Positions 26,192 to 35,568 are shown, numbered from the stretch's first letter. The stretch: 64,000 bases of DNA from Palsa-89 sp963824345 (GCA_963824345.1 CAWGOZ010000006.1:248001-312000), one strand, 5' to 3'. Numbers and translations: made by a program. Notes: generated by a model from the letters alone, not told the origin.

Positions 26192-29138
26192 ATGAAAACC
26201 TTCGTAAAATTTCTCCTCTTGCTCACACTCTGCTACGTCCTTTTCGCGGAGGCTGCCACCTGCCCGTTCCCGATGCTCGCCACGGCGCGCTCGTTTTCTA
26301 CCGCCGGTGACTCTTCCTGGTTCGTCGCCACCGGCGACTTTAACGGCGACGGCAAGCCCGATGCCGTTGTCGCCAACTTCGCATCCAGCGATGTCGCAGT
26401 CCTGCTAGGCAATGGCGACGGCACGCTGCAGGCGCCGGTGACCTACCCGGTAGGATATGAGCCGCAGTGGATCACGGTGGCCGACGTCAATCGCGACGGC
26501 AAGCTGGATCTGATTGTCGCCAGCATCGGATGCTCGCCCTGCGCGAGCGGCCAGACGCCGGGAGGCATTTTCGTCCTGCTCGGCAACGGCGACGGAACGT
26601 TCCAGAAGGGCATCAGTGTCGCTCCGGACAATCCATCGCAACTGGCCGTCGGCGATTTCAATGGCGACGGCAAGCCCGATATCCTGGCGGCTTTCGGCGG
26701 TCAGGAATTGGTTGAGCTGCTGCTCGGCAATGGCGACGGCACCTTCCAGGCGCCTCAGCAGATCTTCACTCTGGAGACCGGGGTCGCCGCAGTCGCGGTG
26801 GGCGATTTCAACGGCGACGGCAAGCTGGATGCGGTCGCGCCCAACGACGGCAACGGCAATCTTTATTTCATGCCCGGCAACGGCAACGGCACTTTCGGCA
26901 CGGCGATTAATTCCGGCAACCAGAGTTTGAACGATTCGTTCCAGTTCATCGCCGCGGCGGATTTCAACGGCGATCACAAGCTCGACGTCGTCACCATCGA
27001 CAACTTCGGCAACGACATTCAGGTGTGGCTCGGCAACGGGGATGGAACGTTCCAGAGTCCCACCACCATTGCCGTCGCCGCGGGGCCGAGCGATCTCACC
27101 ATTGGCGACTTCAATCGCGACGGCATCCCCGATATCGCCGTGGTGAACGATACCTATCCCAGCACCATCTCCATTCTGCTCGGAAGAGGCAACGGAACGT
27201 TTCAGACGCCGGTGAACCGCAGCGTGACCGGCAATGCCATCCGTTCGCTAGCCGCAGCCGACTTCAACGGCGACGGCAGGCTCGACCTCGCGGTGACCTC
27301 GCAGGTGGTGGGTTTGCCCACCGGTTTGTACATCGCCTTGGGCAATGGCGATGGGACATTCCAGGTTCCCCCAGATTACCCCGTCGGCAAGAACCCGGAT
27401 TTCGTCGCCATTGCAGATGTGAACCGCGACGGGCACCCGGATATCGTGGTGACAAGCAACGGGTCCAATACAGTGTCGGTGCTGCTCGGCAAAGGCAATG
27501 GAACATTTGCTGCAGCGGTGAATTATCCGGTGGGAGGCGGCCCGTCGAGCGTGGCCATCGCGGATGTCAACGGGGACGGCAAGCCGGACCTGGCGGTCTC
27601 TAATCTTGGAGACTCTACCGTGTCCGTGCTGCTCGGCAACGGCGACGGCACTTTCAAGCCGCAGAAGACCACGTCGGTCACTCTCGGCGCCGAGAGTCTC
27701 ACGGCCGGCGATTTCAACAAAGACGGCAAGCAGGATCTGGCTGTGGTAAGCATACTGGGAATCACCATCCTGCTCGGCAAGGGCGACGGCACGTTTCAGC
27801 CTCCGCCGCTTCTGGGAAGTATCGGCACCCGTAGCGGCCTGGGCAATATCGTCGCGGCCGATTTGAACGGCGACGGCAAGCTAGATCTAGTCGTCGCCAA
27901 CACCGATTCCAGCAAGATCTCGATTTACCTGGGCAACGGCGACGGTACTTTCAAAACCAATGTCGATTACGCAGCCGACTCCCTGCAGTCGGTCCAGAAT
28001 CTGGCCGTCGGCGATTTCAACGGCGACGGCGAGCCCGACATCGTGGTGGCGGACTTGGGCTGCGATCCGTGCGACTCGCCGACGCCCGCCCAGGGCTACA
28101 TCGCAGTGCTGTTCGGCAAAGGCGACGGGACATTTCAGAGCTTCAAAACCTATCCCACGGGCGATTCCGCCGACAGCGTAGCAACCGGGGACTTCAACGG
28201 CGATGGAAAACTTGATGTGGTGGTCACTAATCTGATCACCGATCGCGCGACGGTTCTGCTGAACGCGGGCGACGGAACGTTTGAGGCTCCGGTAGGCTTC
28301 TCGGCGGACAACAGCACGAATTGGGTAGCGGTGGCCGATCTGAACGGTGACGGCAAACCCGATATAGCGGTCTCCAATGGCGGCAGCAGCGATGTTTCCG
28401 TCCTGCTCAATACATGTTCCTGTACCGGATATAACTTCGGTCGTCAACGGAGCCAGTTTCGCGCCTTCGTTCTCCCCCGGCCAGTGGGTCACTATCGAAG
28501 GCACCCGTCTCTACAGCGGCGCCCCGAAGGCAGTGAGCGTAGTGAATGGAAGTTATCCCACCACGTCGAACGGGCTGTCGGTGAGCATGGACGGCCAGCC
28601 CGCACACCTGGCCTACCTGAGCTCGTCGCAGTTGAATGTGATTGCGCCCGATCTGTCGGGATCGGGTTCCGTGCCCGTGATCGTGACTAATAATGGCACG
28701 CCAACCGAGGCTTTCAATGCCGAACTCGAACAGTTCTCGCCCGCGTTTTTCGTTTGGCCCGGCGGATATGCCGTGGCCACCGATCTGAATTACAAGCTCA
28801 AGGTCAAGAATGGTACGTTCCCTGGGACCACAACCACGCCCGCTGCGCCTGGCAGCACGCTGGTCCTTTGGGGAACTGGCTTCGGTCCGTCCAGCCCTTC
28901 GCTTTCAGCCGGCGAGGAAGTTCCCGGCACGGCCACTTACAATACCGCCAACCCGGTTGAGGTCAAGGTGGGAGGACAAACCGCCAAGGTCTACGGCGCG
29001 GCCTTTGCGCCGGGATTCGCGGCATTGGTGCAGGTGGCAATCCAGGTGCCCCAGCTGAGCAACGGCGATTATCCGGTGGTGGCGACGGTGGGCGGAGTTT
29101 CGTCGCCGGACACCGTCCTTTTGACCGTCCAGCAATAA
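26192..29138 (+). CDS. Secreted FG-GAP/VCBS repeat protein with TIGR03437 C-terminal domain (one frameshift)
   Basis: Signal peptide (MKTFVKFLLLLTLCYVLFAEA), then 14 FG-GAP units with the calcium-binding pattern D-F-N-G-D-G-K-x-D, separated by GNGDGTFQ loops, forming two beta-propellers. The first frame loses register near 28426; adding one C to a CC pair joins NTCSCT to PDITSVVNGASFAPSFSPGQ in the next frame, which then runs as a normal TIGR03437 domain to 29138. Without that base the protein ends at 28690 with unrelated residues. Full product about 980 residues. Likely a calcium-stabilised surface or adhesion protein. Confidence 0.85.
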
Positions 29139-29204
29139 TAAGCGCGACGGCGCTCGCCAACAGCCCTGCGCCAGGCTCCGTTTTGCTAACATTATTGCTG
29201 ACAT

Positions 29205-29218
29205 GCGCCACGTGGCGC
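29205..29218. promoter_or_regulatory. Perfect 14-bp palindrome before higBA
   Basis: GCGCCACGTGGCGC is a perfect inverted repeat ending 12 bp before the higB ATG. HigA proteins usually bind palindromes in their own promoter, so this is a candidate operator. No clear promoter boxes were identified. Confidence 0.45.
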
Positions 29219-29230
29219 GTTACGGTTCGG

Positions 29231-29506
29231 ATGATAAAGACAATCCGCCACTAGGGGCTGAAATAGCTTTTTGAAGAGGACGACCCGAGCGGCGTGAATG
29301 CGGAGCATGTCGGCAAGCTGAAGAATATTCTCGCGACGCTTCACGCCGCACCAATCATTGCCCACATGGATTTGCCGGCGTTCAAACTGCATCCGCTCAA
29401 AGGTCAAATGAAGGGTTTTTGTGCCGTGACCCTGCGGGCAAACTGGCGAGTGACTTTCCGCTTTGACGGCGACGCGGAGGACGTTGATTATGTCGATTAC
29501 CACTGA
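29231..29506 (+). pseudogene. higB: HigB/RelE-type toxin with two in-frame amber codons
   Basis: From ATG 29231 the frame gives MIKTIRH-stop-GLK-stop-LFEEDDPSGVNAEHVGKLK and then an intact toxin body with LHPLKGQMKGFCAVTLRANW and WRVTFRFDGDAEDVDYVDYH. TAG codons lie at 29252-29254 and 29264-29266, where family members have sense codons. Reinitiation at GTG 29294 could still give a 70-residue C-terminal piece missing the first helices. HigB cleaves mRNA on the ribosome; this copy is probably inactive. The antitoxin gene follows and is intact. Confidence 0.8.
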
Positions 29507-29519
29507 AAGGAACAAGCCC

Positions 29520-29798
29520 ATGACCATGAAGAACCCGCCGCACCCCGGCCTTGTCGTGTTGCAGGAATGTATTGAGCCCCTCGGCTTGACTATAACGGCC
29601 GCCGCCGCCCTCGGCGTGACGCGCAACACACTTTCGGAACTCGTCAACGCGAAACGTGGCATATCGCCGGAAATGGCCGTCAGGCTGTCTAAGGTTTTCG
29701 GGGGCACCGAGCAAGGCTGGCTTGTGCAACAGGCCCAGTACGACCTGGCACAAGTCCGGCGCGACCGGATGAAGCTGAAACGGCTGCAACTGGTCTAG
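29520..29798 (+). CDS. higA: HigA family antitoxin (XRE type)
   Basis: 92 residues from ATG 29520 (MTMKNPPHPGLVVLQECIEP), the standard HigA N-terminus; upstream starts lie within the toxin gene. A helix-turn-helix occupies about residues 28-60 (ITAAAALGVTRNTLSELVNAKRGIS), followed by the SKVFGGTEQGWLVQQAQYDLA tail. HigA neutralises HigB and represses the operon. It seems to outlast a broken toxin, which would leave a stand-alone DNA-binding antitoxin. Confidence 0.9.
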   Translation: MTMKNPPHPGLVVLQECIEPLGLTITAAAALGVTRNTLSELVNAKRGISPEMAVRLSKVFGGTEQGWLVQQAQYDLAQVRRDRMKLKRLQLV

Positions 29799-29839
29799 TC
29801 AACGACGATTGTGCTCGAATGGCCGGGAGGAGGCACACG

Positions 29840-30211
29840 ATGAACATCCTGTTATGGGTCCTGCAAATCCTGGCCGTACTCGTGTACGGAGCGTCGGGCG
29901 TCATGAAGGTCTTCCTGTTCGACAAGGTGAGCCAGGACGTCCCGTCTTTTGGAGCGTTGCCGCGGGAAGCCTGGACGGCCCTCGGCATCTTCGAACTCGT
30001 CTGCGCGGCCGGGCTGATCGTCCCCGACGCCCTTCACTGGCATCCGACGCTCACGGTAGCGGCCGCAACCCTGCTTGCGATCGAGAGCCTGGTGTTCGTC
30101 TGGGTGCACGCCAAGTACCGCGAGATCGGAACCATCATTTTCAGCGGCGTCCTGGGTCTCCTCATGGCGTTCGTCGCGTACGGCCGGATGGTCCTCAAGC
30201 CGATCTTCTGA
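29840..30211 (+). CDS. DoxX-like small membrane protein
   Basis: 123 residues from ATG 29840, which has GGGAGGAGG upstream. Four hydrophobic helices with family motifs: YGASGVMKVFLFDKV, ALGIFELVCAAGLIVPD, VAAATLLAIESLVFV and IIFSGVLGLLMAFVAYGRM. DoxX-family proteins are inner-membrane proteins with poorly defined redox or stress roles. A C-terminal fragment of a second, related copy lies at 30851-30928. Confidence 0.8.
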   Translation: MNILLWVLQILAVLVYGASGVMKVFLFDKVSQDVPSFGALPREAWTALGIFELVCAAGLIVPDALHWHPTLTVAAATLLAIESLVFVWVHAKYREIGTIIFSGVLGLLMAFVAYGRMVLKPIF

Positions 30212-30231
30212 ACTGCGGGGCGACTCCCTTG

Positions 30232-30342
30232 ATGCCGGACGGCGTTGTGATTGTGCGAGTGAACAGGCGGGTTTCCGATCTCGCGGGGCTGCTTTCTAAA
30301 AAGGGCAGGAAGCCCGTGCCCATTGAGTCGCTGTCGCGGTGA
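30232..30342 (+). pseudogene. C-terminal remnant of an AbrB-type antitoxin
   Basis: 36 codons (MPDGVVIVRVNRRVSDLAGL ...) ending in GRKPVPIESLSR, overlapping the vapC start as TGATG. Antitoxins of this AbrB/SpoVT type are 70-90 residues long with an N-terminal DNA-binding swapped hairpin; here only the toxin-binding tail remains. Whether it is translated is unknown. Confidence 0.5.
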
Positions 30343-30737
30343 TGCTTGGCCTGGACAGCAATGTTCTGATCCGGTACTTGATCGAAGACGATCGGCGACA
30401 GTATGAGAAAGCCAGGCGGTTGATTCATCGCGAGACAGGCAAGGGCGAGCGGGTCTTCGTCAGTCTGCTGGTGCTGCTCGAAGTCGAGTGGGTCCTGCGA
30501 AGCCGCTACGGTTTATCAAAGGCGGAAATCCTGGCGGGATTTTCCGCTCTGCTGGAAGCTGCCGACCTGGCATTCGAGGACGAGACTTCGGTTGAACAAG
30601 CTCTCTATTCCTGGAAGAACTCGGCCGCCGACTTTGCCGATTGTCTGATAGAAGCCCGCAATCGGCGATTGGGCTGCCGCGCCACGGCCACCTTCGGTGG
30701 CAAGGCACTCAAACTTGCCGGTTTCATTTCGCTCTGA
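30342..30737 (+). CDS. PIN domain toxin (VapC family)
   Basis: 131 residues from ATG 30342. PIN acidic residues are seen at LDSNVLIRYL (Asp), LLEVEWVL (Glu) and ADFADCLIEARN (Asp). The place where related toxins have TFDRKA reads TFGGKA, so the weak fourth acidic residue is lost. VapC toxins cut tRNA or rRNA. Its antitoxin is only a tail fragment, so a fully active toxin would be harmful; reduced activity or an antitoxin elsewhere is likely. Confidence 0.8.
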   Translation: MLGLDSNVLIRYLIEDDRRQYEKARRLIHRETGKGERVFVSLLVLLEVEWVLRSRYGLSKAEILAGFSALLEAADLAFEDETSVEQALYSWKNSAADFADCLIEARNRRLGCRATATFGGKALKLAGFISL

Positions 30738-30765
30738 GAGACCGGGCTGCCAGCCTGGCAGACTG

Positions 30766-30849
30766 CTACTTTTGACGCACTGCGACCAAGTCGATTTCTA
30801 TCAGCGCGCCACTGGAAGCAGCGGGCAAAACCACCGGCAGCGGAAGCCA
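30766..30849 (-). pseudogene. C-terminal fragment of a RidA-like protein
   Basis: 28 codons on the minus strand end in SSGALIEIDLVAVRQK and a stop. The pattern (P-x-x-G-A-L-[IV]-E-I-D-x-V-A-V) is the RidA/YjgF C-terminus. No upstream part is present; it runs straight into a DoxX fragment on the other strand. Confidence 0.6.
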
Positions 30850-30850
30850 C

Positions 30851-30928
30851 GCCAGGTACCGCGCGATCACGACCATCATCTTAAGTGGCTTCCTACTTTT
30901 GATGGTGGGAATCCGGCGTGCCGTCTGA
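30851..30928 (+). pseudogene. C-terminal fragment of a DoxX-like gene
   Basis: 26 codons (ARYRAITTIILSGFLLLMVG ...) align with the end of the intact DoxX-like protein (AKYREIGTIIFSGVLGLLM), including similar DNA. It starts abruptly next to the RidA fragment, so this is a rearrangement scar. Confidence 0.6.
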
Positions 30929-31573
30929 CCACTCTTCGACCGGGATCATGAATACAGTCAACCGGCCCGGAATCTCCTCGCCGGCGATTATGGGAGAGCC
31001 CGGCATCCCTGCGCCCCAAGACTTGGGTTCCGTTCGTTCGGCCCAGAACATCAAATGCGGATGCCAGTGCCCGGCCTGATCGCTCAGATAGCCTTGCTTC
31101 GACAGCATATAGCACATCGCCCCGGCTTCGAGCGCAGGTAGCTCCTTCTTGTCGAGAGCGGAATTGATCGCCTCGAGCATCTGGGATTCAGATTTCCCCG
31201 CCAGGGCCAGCCGGGTTCTCGCCATGACGAGGGGGAGGTATGTTCGCACGGCCGGTGGATTGAAGCAGATCGGTCCGCGGATCCTGGGATTCCAAAATAC
31301 GGGATCCCCGAACCCTGCCGTCCACGAGCGCTCCACCATACACAGGAAACCGTTCCTGCCTTTAGCCGCCGTTTTGTACCCTTCCCGGTCCAGGACCATT
31401 ACCTCCGCGTTGTCCGCGATGCTCTTTGGGGCTGCACTTCTTGCCAGGGCTATTTCGGCATTGCGGTCCGCAATCAAGTATTGATCCAGCGGCGCCATGC
31501 TGGGATAGGGACTGTCAGTTTTTTGCGCGTGTACTACCAGGCTTAGCAGGAGCGCTGGGACTATCCTTATCAT
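30893..31573 (-). CDS. Secreted protein of unknown function
   Basis: 226 residues from ATG 31573, which has GGAGGAG upstream; an in-frame start five codons earlier is less likely. Signal peptide MIRIVPALLLSLVVHA. The mature part has no domain I recognise: conserved-looking features are ADNAEVMVLDREGYKTA, GRNGFLCMVERSW and GHWHPHLMFW, rich in Trp and His. It may belong to an Acidobacteria-specific family. It is monocistronic and convergent with the DoxX fragment, overlapping that fragment's end. Confidence 0.7.
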   Translation of the reverse strand: MIRIVPALLLSLVVHAQKTDSPYPSMAPLDQYLIADRNAEIALARSAAPKSIADNAEVMVLDREGYKTAAKGRNGFLCMVERSWTAGFGDPVFWNPRIRGPICFNPPAVRTYLPLVMARTRLALAGKSESQMLEAINSALDKKELPALEAGAMCYMLSKQGYLSDQAGHWHPHLMFWAERTEPKSWGAGMPGSPIIAGEEIPGRLTVFMIPVEEWSDGTPDSHHQK

Positions 31574-31720
31574 TCCGATCTCCTCCAAGTCTCCCAGGAT
31601 ACGTCAGTCTGCCACACGAAATGCGTCTGGAGACAACCCAGCGAGCCATGGGTCGATCATGCAATCACGAGCTTCAGCCCGCTCCTTTCTACTTCCCTTC
31701 AACGCCGCACACGGGTCGGC

Positions 31721-33346
31721 TTAGCTCACACGGAAACGGCGGGCCAGGGGATCCGCCAGGGCACGCGCAGCAAGTTCCAGTTCACTGACCCGAAGAATGC
31801 GGCAGGACGCGTAAAAAATCAAAAGTCCCAAAGGGATGGAAATAGCCAGATCGATCAAACGCGCCAGGCGATCGACGCCCAGCCAGCTTTCCACCGCGTG
31901 GCTCGAAAGCAAAACAGCTGCGCCCATCACGGCGGACGCGGCTGTGATTTTCCAGACGCTGTCAATCAGATTGCGGCCATAGATGCCGCCCACGCGTTTC
32001 CTCAAGATCAGAAACAACGCCACGGCGCCGAACACCGCGTTGACGGAAGTGGAGAGCGCCAAACCGGCATGACCGAGCCCGGTGTCACGCAGCAAAAAGC
32101 TGGCGGTCACGTAGTTGACGCCAATCGAGACCAGGCTCACAAGCATGGGGGTGCGTGCGTCGTGCAGCGCGTAGAAAGCGGGGTTGATCACTTTGAGCGC
32201 CGAATAGCCGGCCAGGCCGACTGCGTAGCAGGACAGCGCGATGGCGGTTTGCTCGGTATCGTAGGCGCTGAATTTTCCGCCCTGATAGATGGCGCCAATC
32301 ATCGTGCGGCCGAGCGCAATCAGTCCCACCGAAGATGGCAACGTCAGCAGAAACACCATCCCGAGCGACTTGGACAGCGTGCGGCGGAACTCGTCGATAT
32401 TCCCCACCCCCGCGCTGCGCGCAATGGAGGGCAGCGTCGCGGATGCAATCGCGACGCCGAACAGCCCAAGCGGAAGCTGCAGGAAGCGGAACGAATAGGC
32501 CAGCCAGCTTACCGGGCCGTTGCCGGGAATCCGCGAAGCGAAGTTGGTGATGACCAGCACATTGATTTGCACCGCGGCGCTGCCCACAATGGCCGGGCCC
32601 ATCAAGCGGAAAATCTTCCGCAGCAGCGGGTGGCTCCAATCGATGGCGGGACGAAAGTGGAAGCCCTCGGCGCGCAGTGTTGGCATTTGCCAGGCCAGCT
32701 GCAAGGCGCCGCCAAATACCACGCCCACAGCCATGGCCGTAATAGGTTCGATACCCAGGCGCGGTCCCAGCAGGTAGCCCAATACCAGGCCAAACGCCAC
32801 CGATCCGATGTTGAAAAATGTGGAAGCCAGCGCGGGGACGGCGAAACGGTTGCACGCATTGAGCACGCCCATGGCCTGCGCGGCCAGCGCTACCAGCAGC
32901 AGGAAGGCGAACATGATGCGCGTCATCTTCACTGCCAGCTCGAATTTTCCGGGCACTTGATGGAACCCCGAGGCCAGCAGATTCACCCAGGCCGGGCTGA
33001 AGGCGATACCGAGCAGGCAGAACAGGCCAACCACGATGATCAATGCCGTGGCGACCAGATTCGCAAGAACGGCAGCTTCCTTACGACCTTTCTGCGCGAG
33101 GGTTTGCGCGAAGATGGGCACAAAGGCCGACGACAGCGCGCCCTCAGCAAACAAGTCGCGCGTGAGATTGGGAATGCGGAAGCCCAGCAGAAACGCGTCG
33201 TAGACGAAGCCGGCGCCGAACAGGCGCGCCATAACGATTTCGCGCACCAGTCCAGTGATGCGCGACATGGCCATCGCCACCGAGACCATTCCGGCGGACC
33301 TCACCACGCTCTCGGAAGGAGCCGGATTGTCGATCTTAGTTGCCAA
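31721..33346 (-). CDS. murJ: MurJ, lipid II flippase
   Basis: 541 residues with 14 predicted membrane helices. MOP-superfamily MurJ patterns: SRITGLVREIVMARLFGAG near the N-terminus, FRIPNLTRDLFAEGALSSAFVPIF, and SYAVGLAGYSALKVINPAFYAL in the middle. It moves lipid II across the inner membrane for peptidoglycan synthesis. The gene follows the M20 peptidase by 12 bp, with a repeat element covering the junction. Confidence 0.95.
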   Translation of the reverse strand: MATKIDNPAPSESVVRSAGMVSVAMAMSRITGLVREIVMARLFGAGFVYDAFLLGFRIPNLTRDLFAEGALSSAFVPIFAQTLAQKGRKEAAVLANLVATALIIVVGLFCLLGIAFSPAWVNLLASGFHQVPGKFELAVKMTRIMFAFLLLVALAAQAMGVLNACNRFAVPALASTFFNIGSVAFGLVLGYLLGPRLGIEPITAMAVGVVFGGALQLAWQMPTLRAEGFHFRPAIDWSHPLLRKIFRLMGPAIVGSAAVQINVLVITNFASRIPGNGPVSWLAYSFRFLQLPLGLFGVAIASATLPSIARSAGVGNIDEFRRTLSKSLGMVFLLTLPSSVGLIALGRTMIGAIYQGGKFSAYDTEQTAIALSCYAVGLAGYSALKVINPAFYALHDARTPMLVSLVSIGVNYVTASFLLRDTGLGHAGLALSTSVNAVFGAVALFLILRKRVGGIYGRNLIDSVWKITAASAVMGAAVLLSSHAVESWLGVDRLARLIDLAISIPLGLLIFYASCRILRVSELELAARALADPLARRFRVS

Positions 33347-33350
33347 ACAC

Positions 33351-33379
33351 CGGCTCCCTCACGGTCGCAGCTCGGTCGC
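33351..33379. repeat. Interspersed repeat (CACGGTCGCGGCTCGGTAA family), copy 2
   Basis: CGGCTCCCTCACGGTCGCAG continuing with CTCGGTCGC. It spans the end of the M20 peptidase gene, supplying its stop codon and last residues (ELRP), and fills the gap to murJ. Confidence 0.75.
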
Positions 33380-34774
33380 TGCCTGCGCGCCGTATTGTTC
33401 GAAGAAATGCGCGATGGTCATAATGCCGGTGTAGTAATTGTCAATCTTGTACTTTTCGTTGGGCGAATGCAGGCCATCGTCGGGAAGGCCGAAGCCCATT
33501 AAAATGGTGGGCACGCCCAAATGCGTCGCGAAGTCGCCGACCACCGGAATGGACCCGCCGTTCCGCGTGAAAACCGTCGGCTTGCCGAGCACATCACTGA
33601 ACGCCTGCGCGGCGATGCGGATGGCCGGATGATCGGGGTCTACCGACACCGCCGGCGCCGCGCTCAAAACGCGCAGTTGGATGCGAACGCCTGGAGGTGC
33701 GTTGTGTTGCAAAAACTCGCCGAACGACTTGAGGGTTTTTCCCGGATCCTGTTTCGGCACCAGCCGGAAGCTGACCTTGGCCACCGCCTTGGACGGGATC
33801 ACAGTCTTTGATCCAGCGCCAGTAAAACCGCCGGCGATGCCGTGGACCTCCATGGTCGGCCGCGCCCATACTCGTTCCAGCACGGAATACCCCGCTTCGC
33901 CCACCAGCTCGCTCGCGCCTACTTCCTTACGCAGAAACTCCGCTTCGTCAAAAGGCAGGGCCTTCCAGCTTTCGCGTTCCACCGCAGCCGGGGGCGCGAC
34001 ATCATCGTACATACCTGGAATTCGGATGAAACCGGTGGCGTCTTTACATTTGGACAGCAACTCGATGAGACCCCAGATGGGGTTGGGCGCGGCGCCGCCG
34101 TAGAGGCCGGAGTGCAGATCGCGGTCCGGACCCGTGGCTTCCACTTCCATATAGACCAGGCCGCGCAGACCGATGCACAAGGTGGGAAGGCCCTCCGCGT
34201 AAAGTTGGGTATCGGAAACCAGCGCGACATCGGCTTTAAGCCGAGCCGAATTTTCCGCCACGAACTTGCTGATCGACGCACCGCCAATTTCTTCTTCGCC
34301 TTCGATGAGAAACTTGAGGTTCAGCGGGAGTTGGCCGCCATGCACAGCCCCGAGCGCTTCAGCGGCTTTGATGTGCATGTACATCTGCCCCTTGTCGTCG
34401 GACGAGCCGCGGGCGTAAATGTTGCCGTGACGGATGGCCGGTTCGAAGGGAGGCGAGTGCCAGAGCTCCAGCGGATCGGGCGGCTGGACGTCGTAGTGGC
34501 CGTAGCACAGCACGGTAGGCTTGCCGGGAGCGTGCAGCCAGTCGGCATAAATGAGGGGGTTGCCCGCGGTTGGGATGATCTCGACGTTTTCAAGCCCGGC
34601 GCGGCGCAGACTTTCGGCTACAAAATGTCCGGCTGCGGCGATGTCGGGCTGGTGTTCGGGCAGCGTACTGATGCTGGGGATGCGGAGGAAGTCCTTCAGT
34701 TCCTCAATCAGGCGGTCCTGGTGGCGCTCGACAAAGATATCGGTGGGGCGGTGCATGGGCGCGGGTAGCACCAT
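33359..34774 (-). CDS. M20 family dipeptidase
   Basis: 471 residues. Metal-site motifs of M20: LCYGHYDVQPPDP (His, Asp), the catalytic Glu pair in IEGEEEIGG, ALVSDTQL, and the C-terminal NGGSIPVVGDF plus LPDDGLHSPNEKY with the last His. A dimerisation lid domain sits between. It resembles the Dug1/CNDP group of cytosolic dipeptidases. ATG 34774 gives the longest form; an ATG six codons on (MHRPTDIF) is equally likely. The last residues come from a repeat element. Confidence 0.92.
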   Translation of the reverse strand: MVLPAPMHRPTDIFVERHQDRLIEELKDFLRIPSISTLPEHQPDIAAAGHFVAESLRRAGLENVEIIPTAGNPLIYADWLHAPGKPTVLCYGHYDVQPPDPLELWHSPPFEPAIRHGNIYARGSSDDKGQMYMHIKAAEALGAVHGGQLPLNLKFLIEGEEEIGGASISKFVAENSARLKADVALVSDTQLYAEGLPTLCIGLRGLVYMEVEATGPDRDLHSGLYGGAAPNPIWGLIELLSKCKDATGFIRIPGMYDDVAPPAAVERESWKALPFDEAEFLRKEVGASELVGEAGYSVLERVWARPTMEVHGIAGGFTGAGSKTVIPSKAVAKVSFRLVPKQDPGKTLKSFGEFLQHNAPPGVRIQLRVLSAAPAVSVDPDHPAIRIAAQAFSDVLGKPTVFTRNGGSIPVVGDFATHLGVPTILMGFGLPDDGLHSPNEKYKIDNYYTGIMTIAHFFEQYGAQAATELRP

Positions 34775-34861
34775 TATCGCAGAGGGCGGAGATGCAGCGA
34801 ATTTCCGCGCCGGTTCAATTGAGCGTAGTTCTTGGATTCTTCGCCGATATGCTAGGCAGAC

Positions 34862-35515
34862 ATGTCAGCCACTCTCACTGGTAAGCTCCAAGATCCTTAT
34901 GCCGTTCTGGAAATCGATCCACAATCGGCTTCCGAAACGATGCACCAATCGTATGCGGCAGCCGCGCGGAAATATCATCCCAAGAACGCGGTGACCGGCA
35001 ACGCCGAAATGTTCGAGGCAGTCAATCAGGCTTATGAAGTCCTCTCCGATCCGGTGCGGCGGCGCGCCTTTGACGAGTCGCGTCAAGGCGGCCAACCAGC
35101 GAGCGGTCCGAAGTTCAGCGGCGCCGAGTTCTTTCGAGGGCTGGCGCGCGACGCGGCTCTGCGCTCGGCCATTCTTTGTGTGCTCTACGATCACCGGCGC
35201 AGCCGGCCGTCCGCTCCGGGCGTCTCCATGCGGTCCATCGAAACCATGGTGGAAGCCACGGCCGTGGAGTTGAGTTCGGCGCTTTGGTATCTCAAGCAGC
35301 GGGGCTTAGCGGCAAGCGACGATAAAAGCAGCCTGCAAATCACCGCGGACGGCATGGATTTCCTGGTGAATGAGAAACCGTCGCTCGAGAATGTGATGGC
35401 GTTCATCAAACCGGCGGCAATCGCCGCCAGCCTGGAAACTCCGGCCGCCGCCCAGCGGGGGCCCGAGTCGGAGGTAACCACGTTGCAACGCGCGCTGGCC
35501 AGGACTTCGGATTAA
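34862..35515 (+). CDS. J-domain-like protein with altered HPD motif and winged-helix-like region
   Basis: 217 residues. The N-terminal 75 residues look like a J domain (DPYAVLEIDPQSASETMHQSY, EMFEAVNQAYEVLSDPVRRRAFD), but the invariant HPD tripeptide is HPK (residues 39-41). Asp in HPD is needed to stimulate DnaK, so classic co-chaperone activity is doubtful. Residues about 90-175 resemble a winged helix (SMRSIETMVEATAVELSSAL, YLKQRGLAASDD). It is divergent from the M20 gene. The architecture recurs in Acidobacteria, I believe, but its role is unknown. Confidence 0.7.
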   Translation: MSATLTGKLQDPYAVLEIDPQSASETMHQSYAAAARKYHPKNAVTGNAEMFEAVNQAYEVLSDPVRRRAFDESRQGGQPASGPKFSGAEFFRGLARDAALRSAILCVLYDHRRSRPSAPGVSMRSIETMVEATAVELSSALWYLKQRGLAASDDKSSLQITADGMDFLVNEKPSLENVMAFIKPAAIAASLETPAAAQRGPESEVTTLQRALARTSD

Positions 35516-35568
35516 CCGCGCGCGCAGGATCGGCCGTCTGGTCAGTCGACCACTATCATCGAAGGCAG

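Noticed and set aside
26300..28400. Regular DNA repeats that might be taken for a CRISPR array
   Set aside because: They are codons of FG-GAP protein repeats in one reading frame, not identical spacers and repeats. The same holds for the TPR region at 19.4-22.0 kb.
29252..29266. Amber suppression or pyrrolysine at the two higB TAG codons
   Set aside because: Other genes here use TAG as a normal stop (for example padR, ribonuclease J and hisD), and no pyl genes are present.
31898..33502. 534-codon open frame on the plus strand opposite murJ
   Set aside because: It is antisense to a clear MurJ, has a His/Gln/Arg-rich composition typical of a shadow frame in G+C-rich DNA, and shows no domain.
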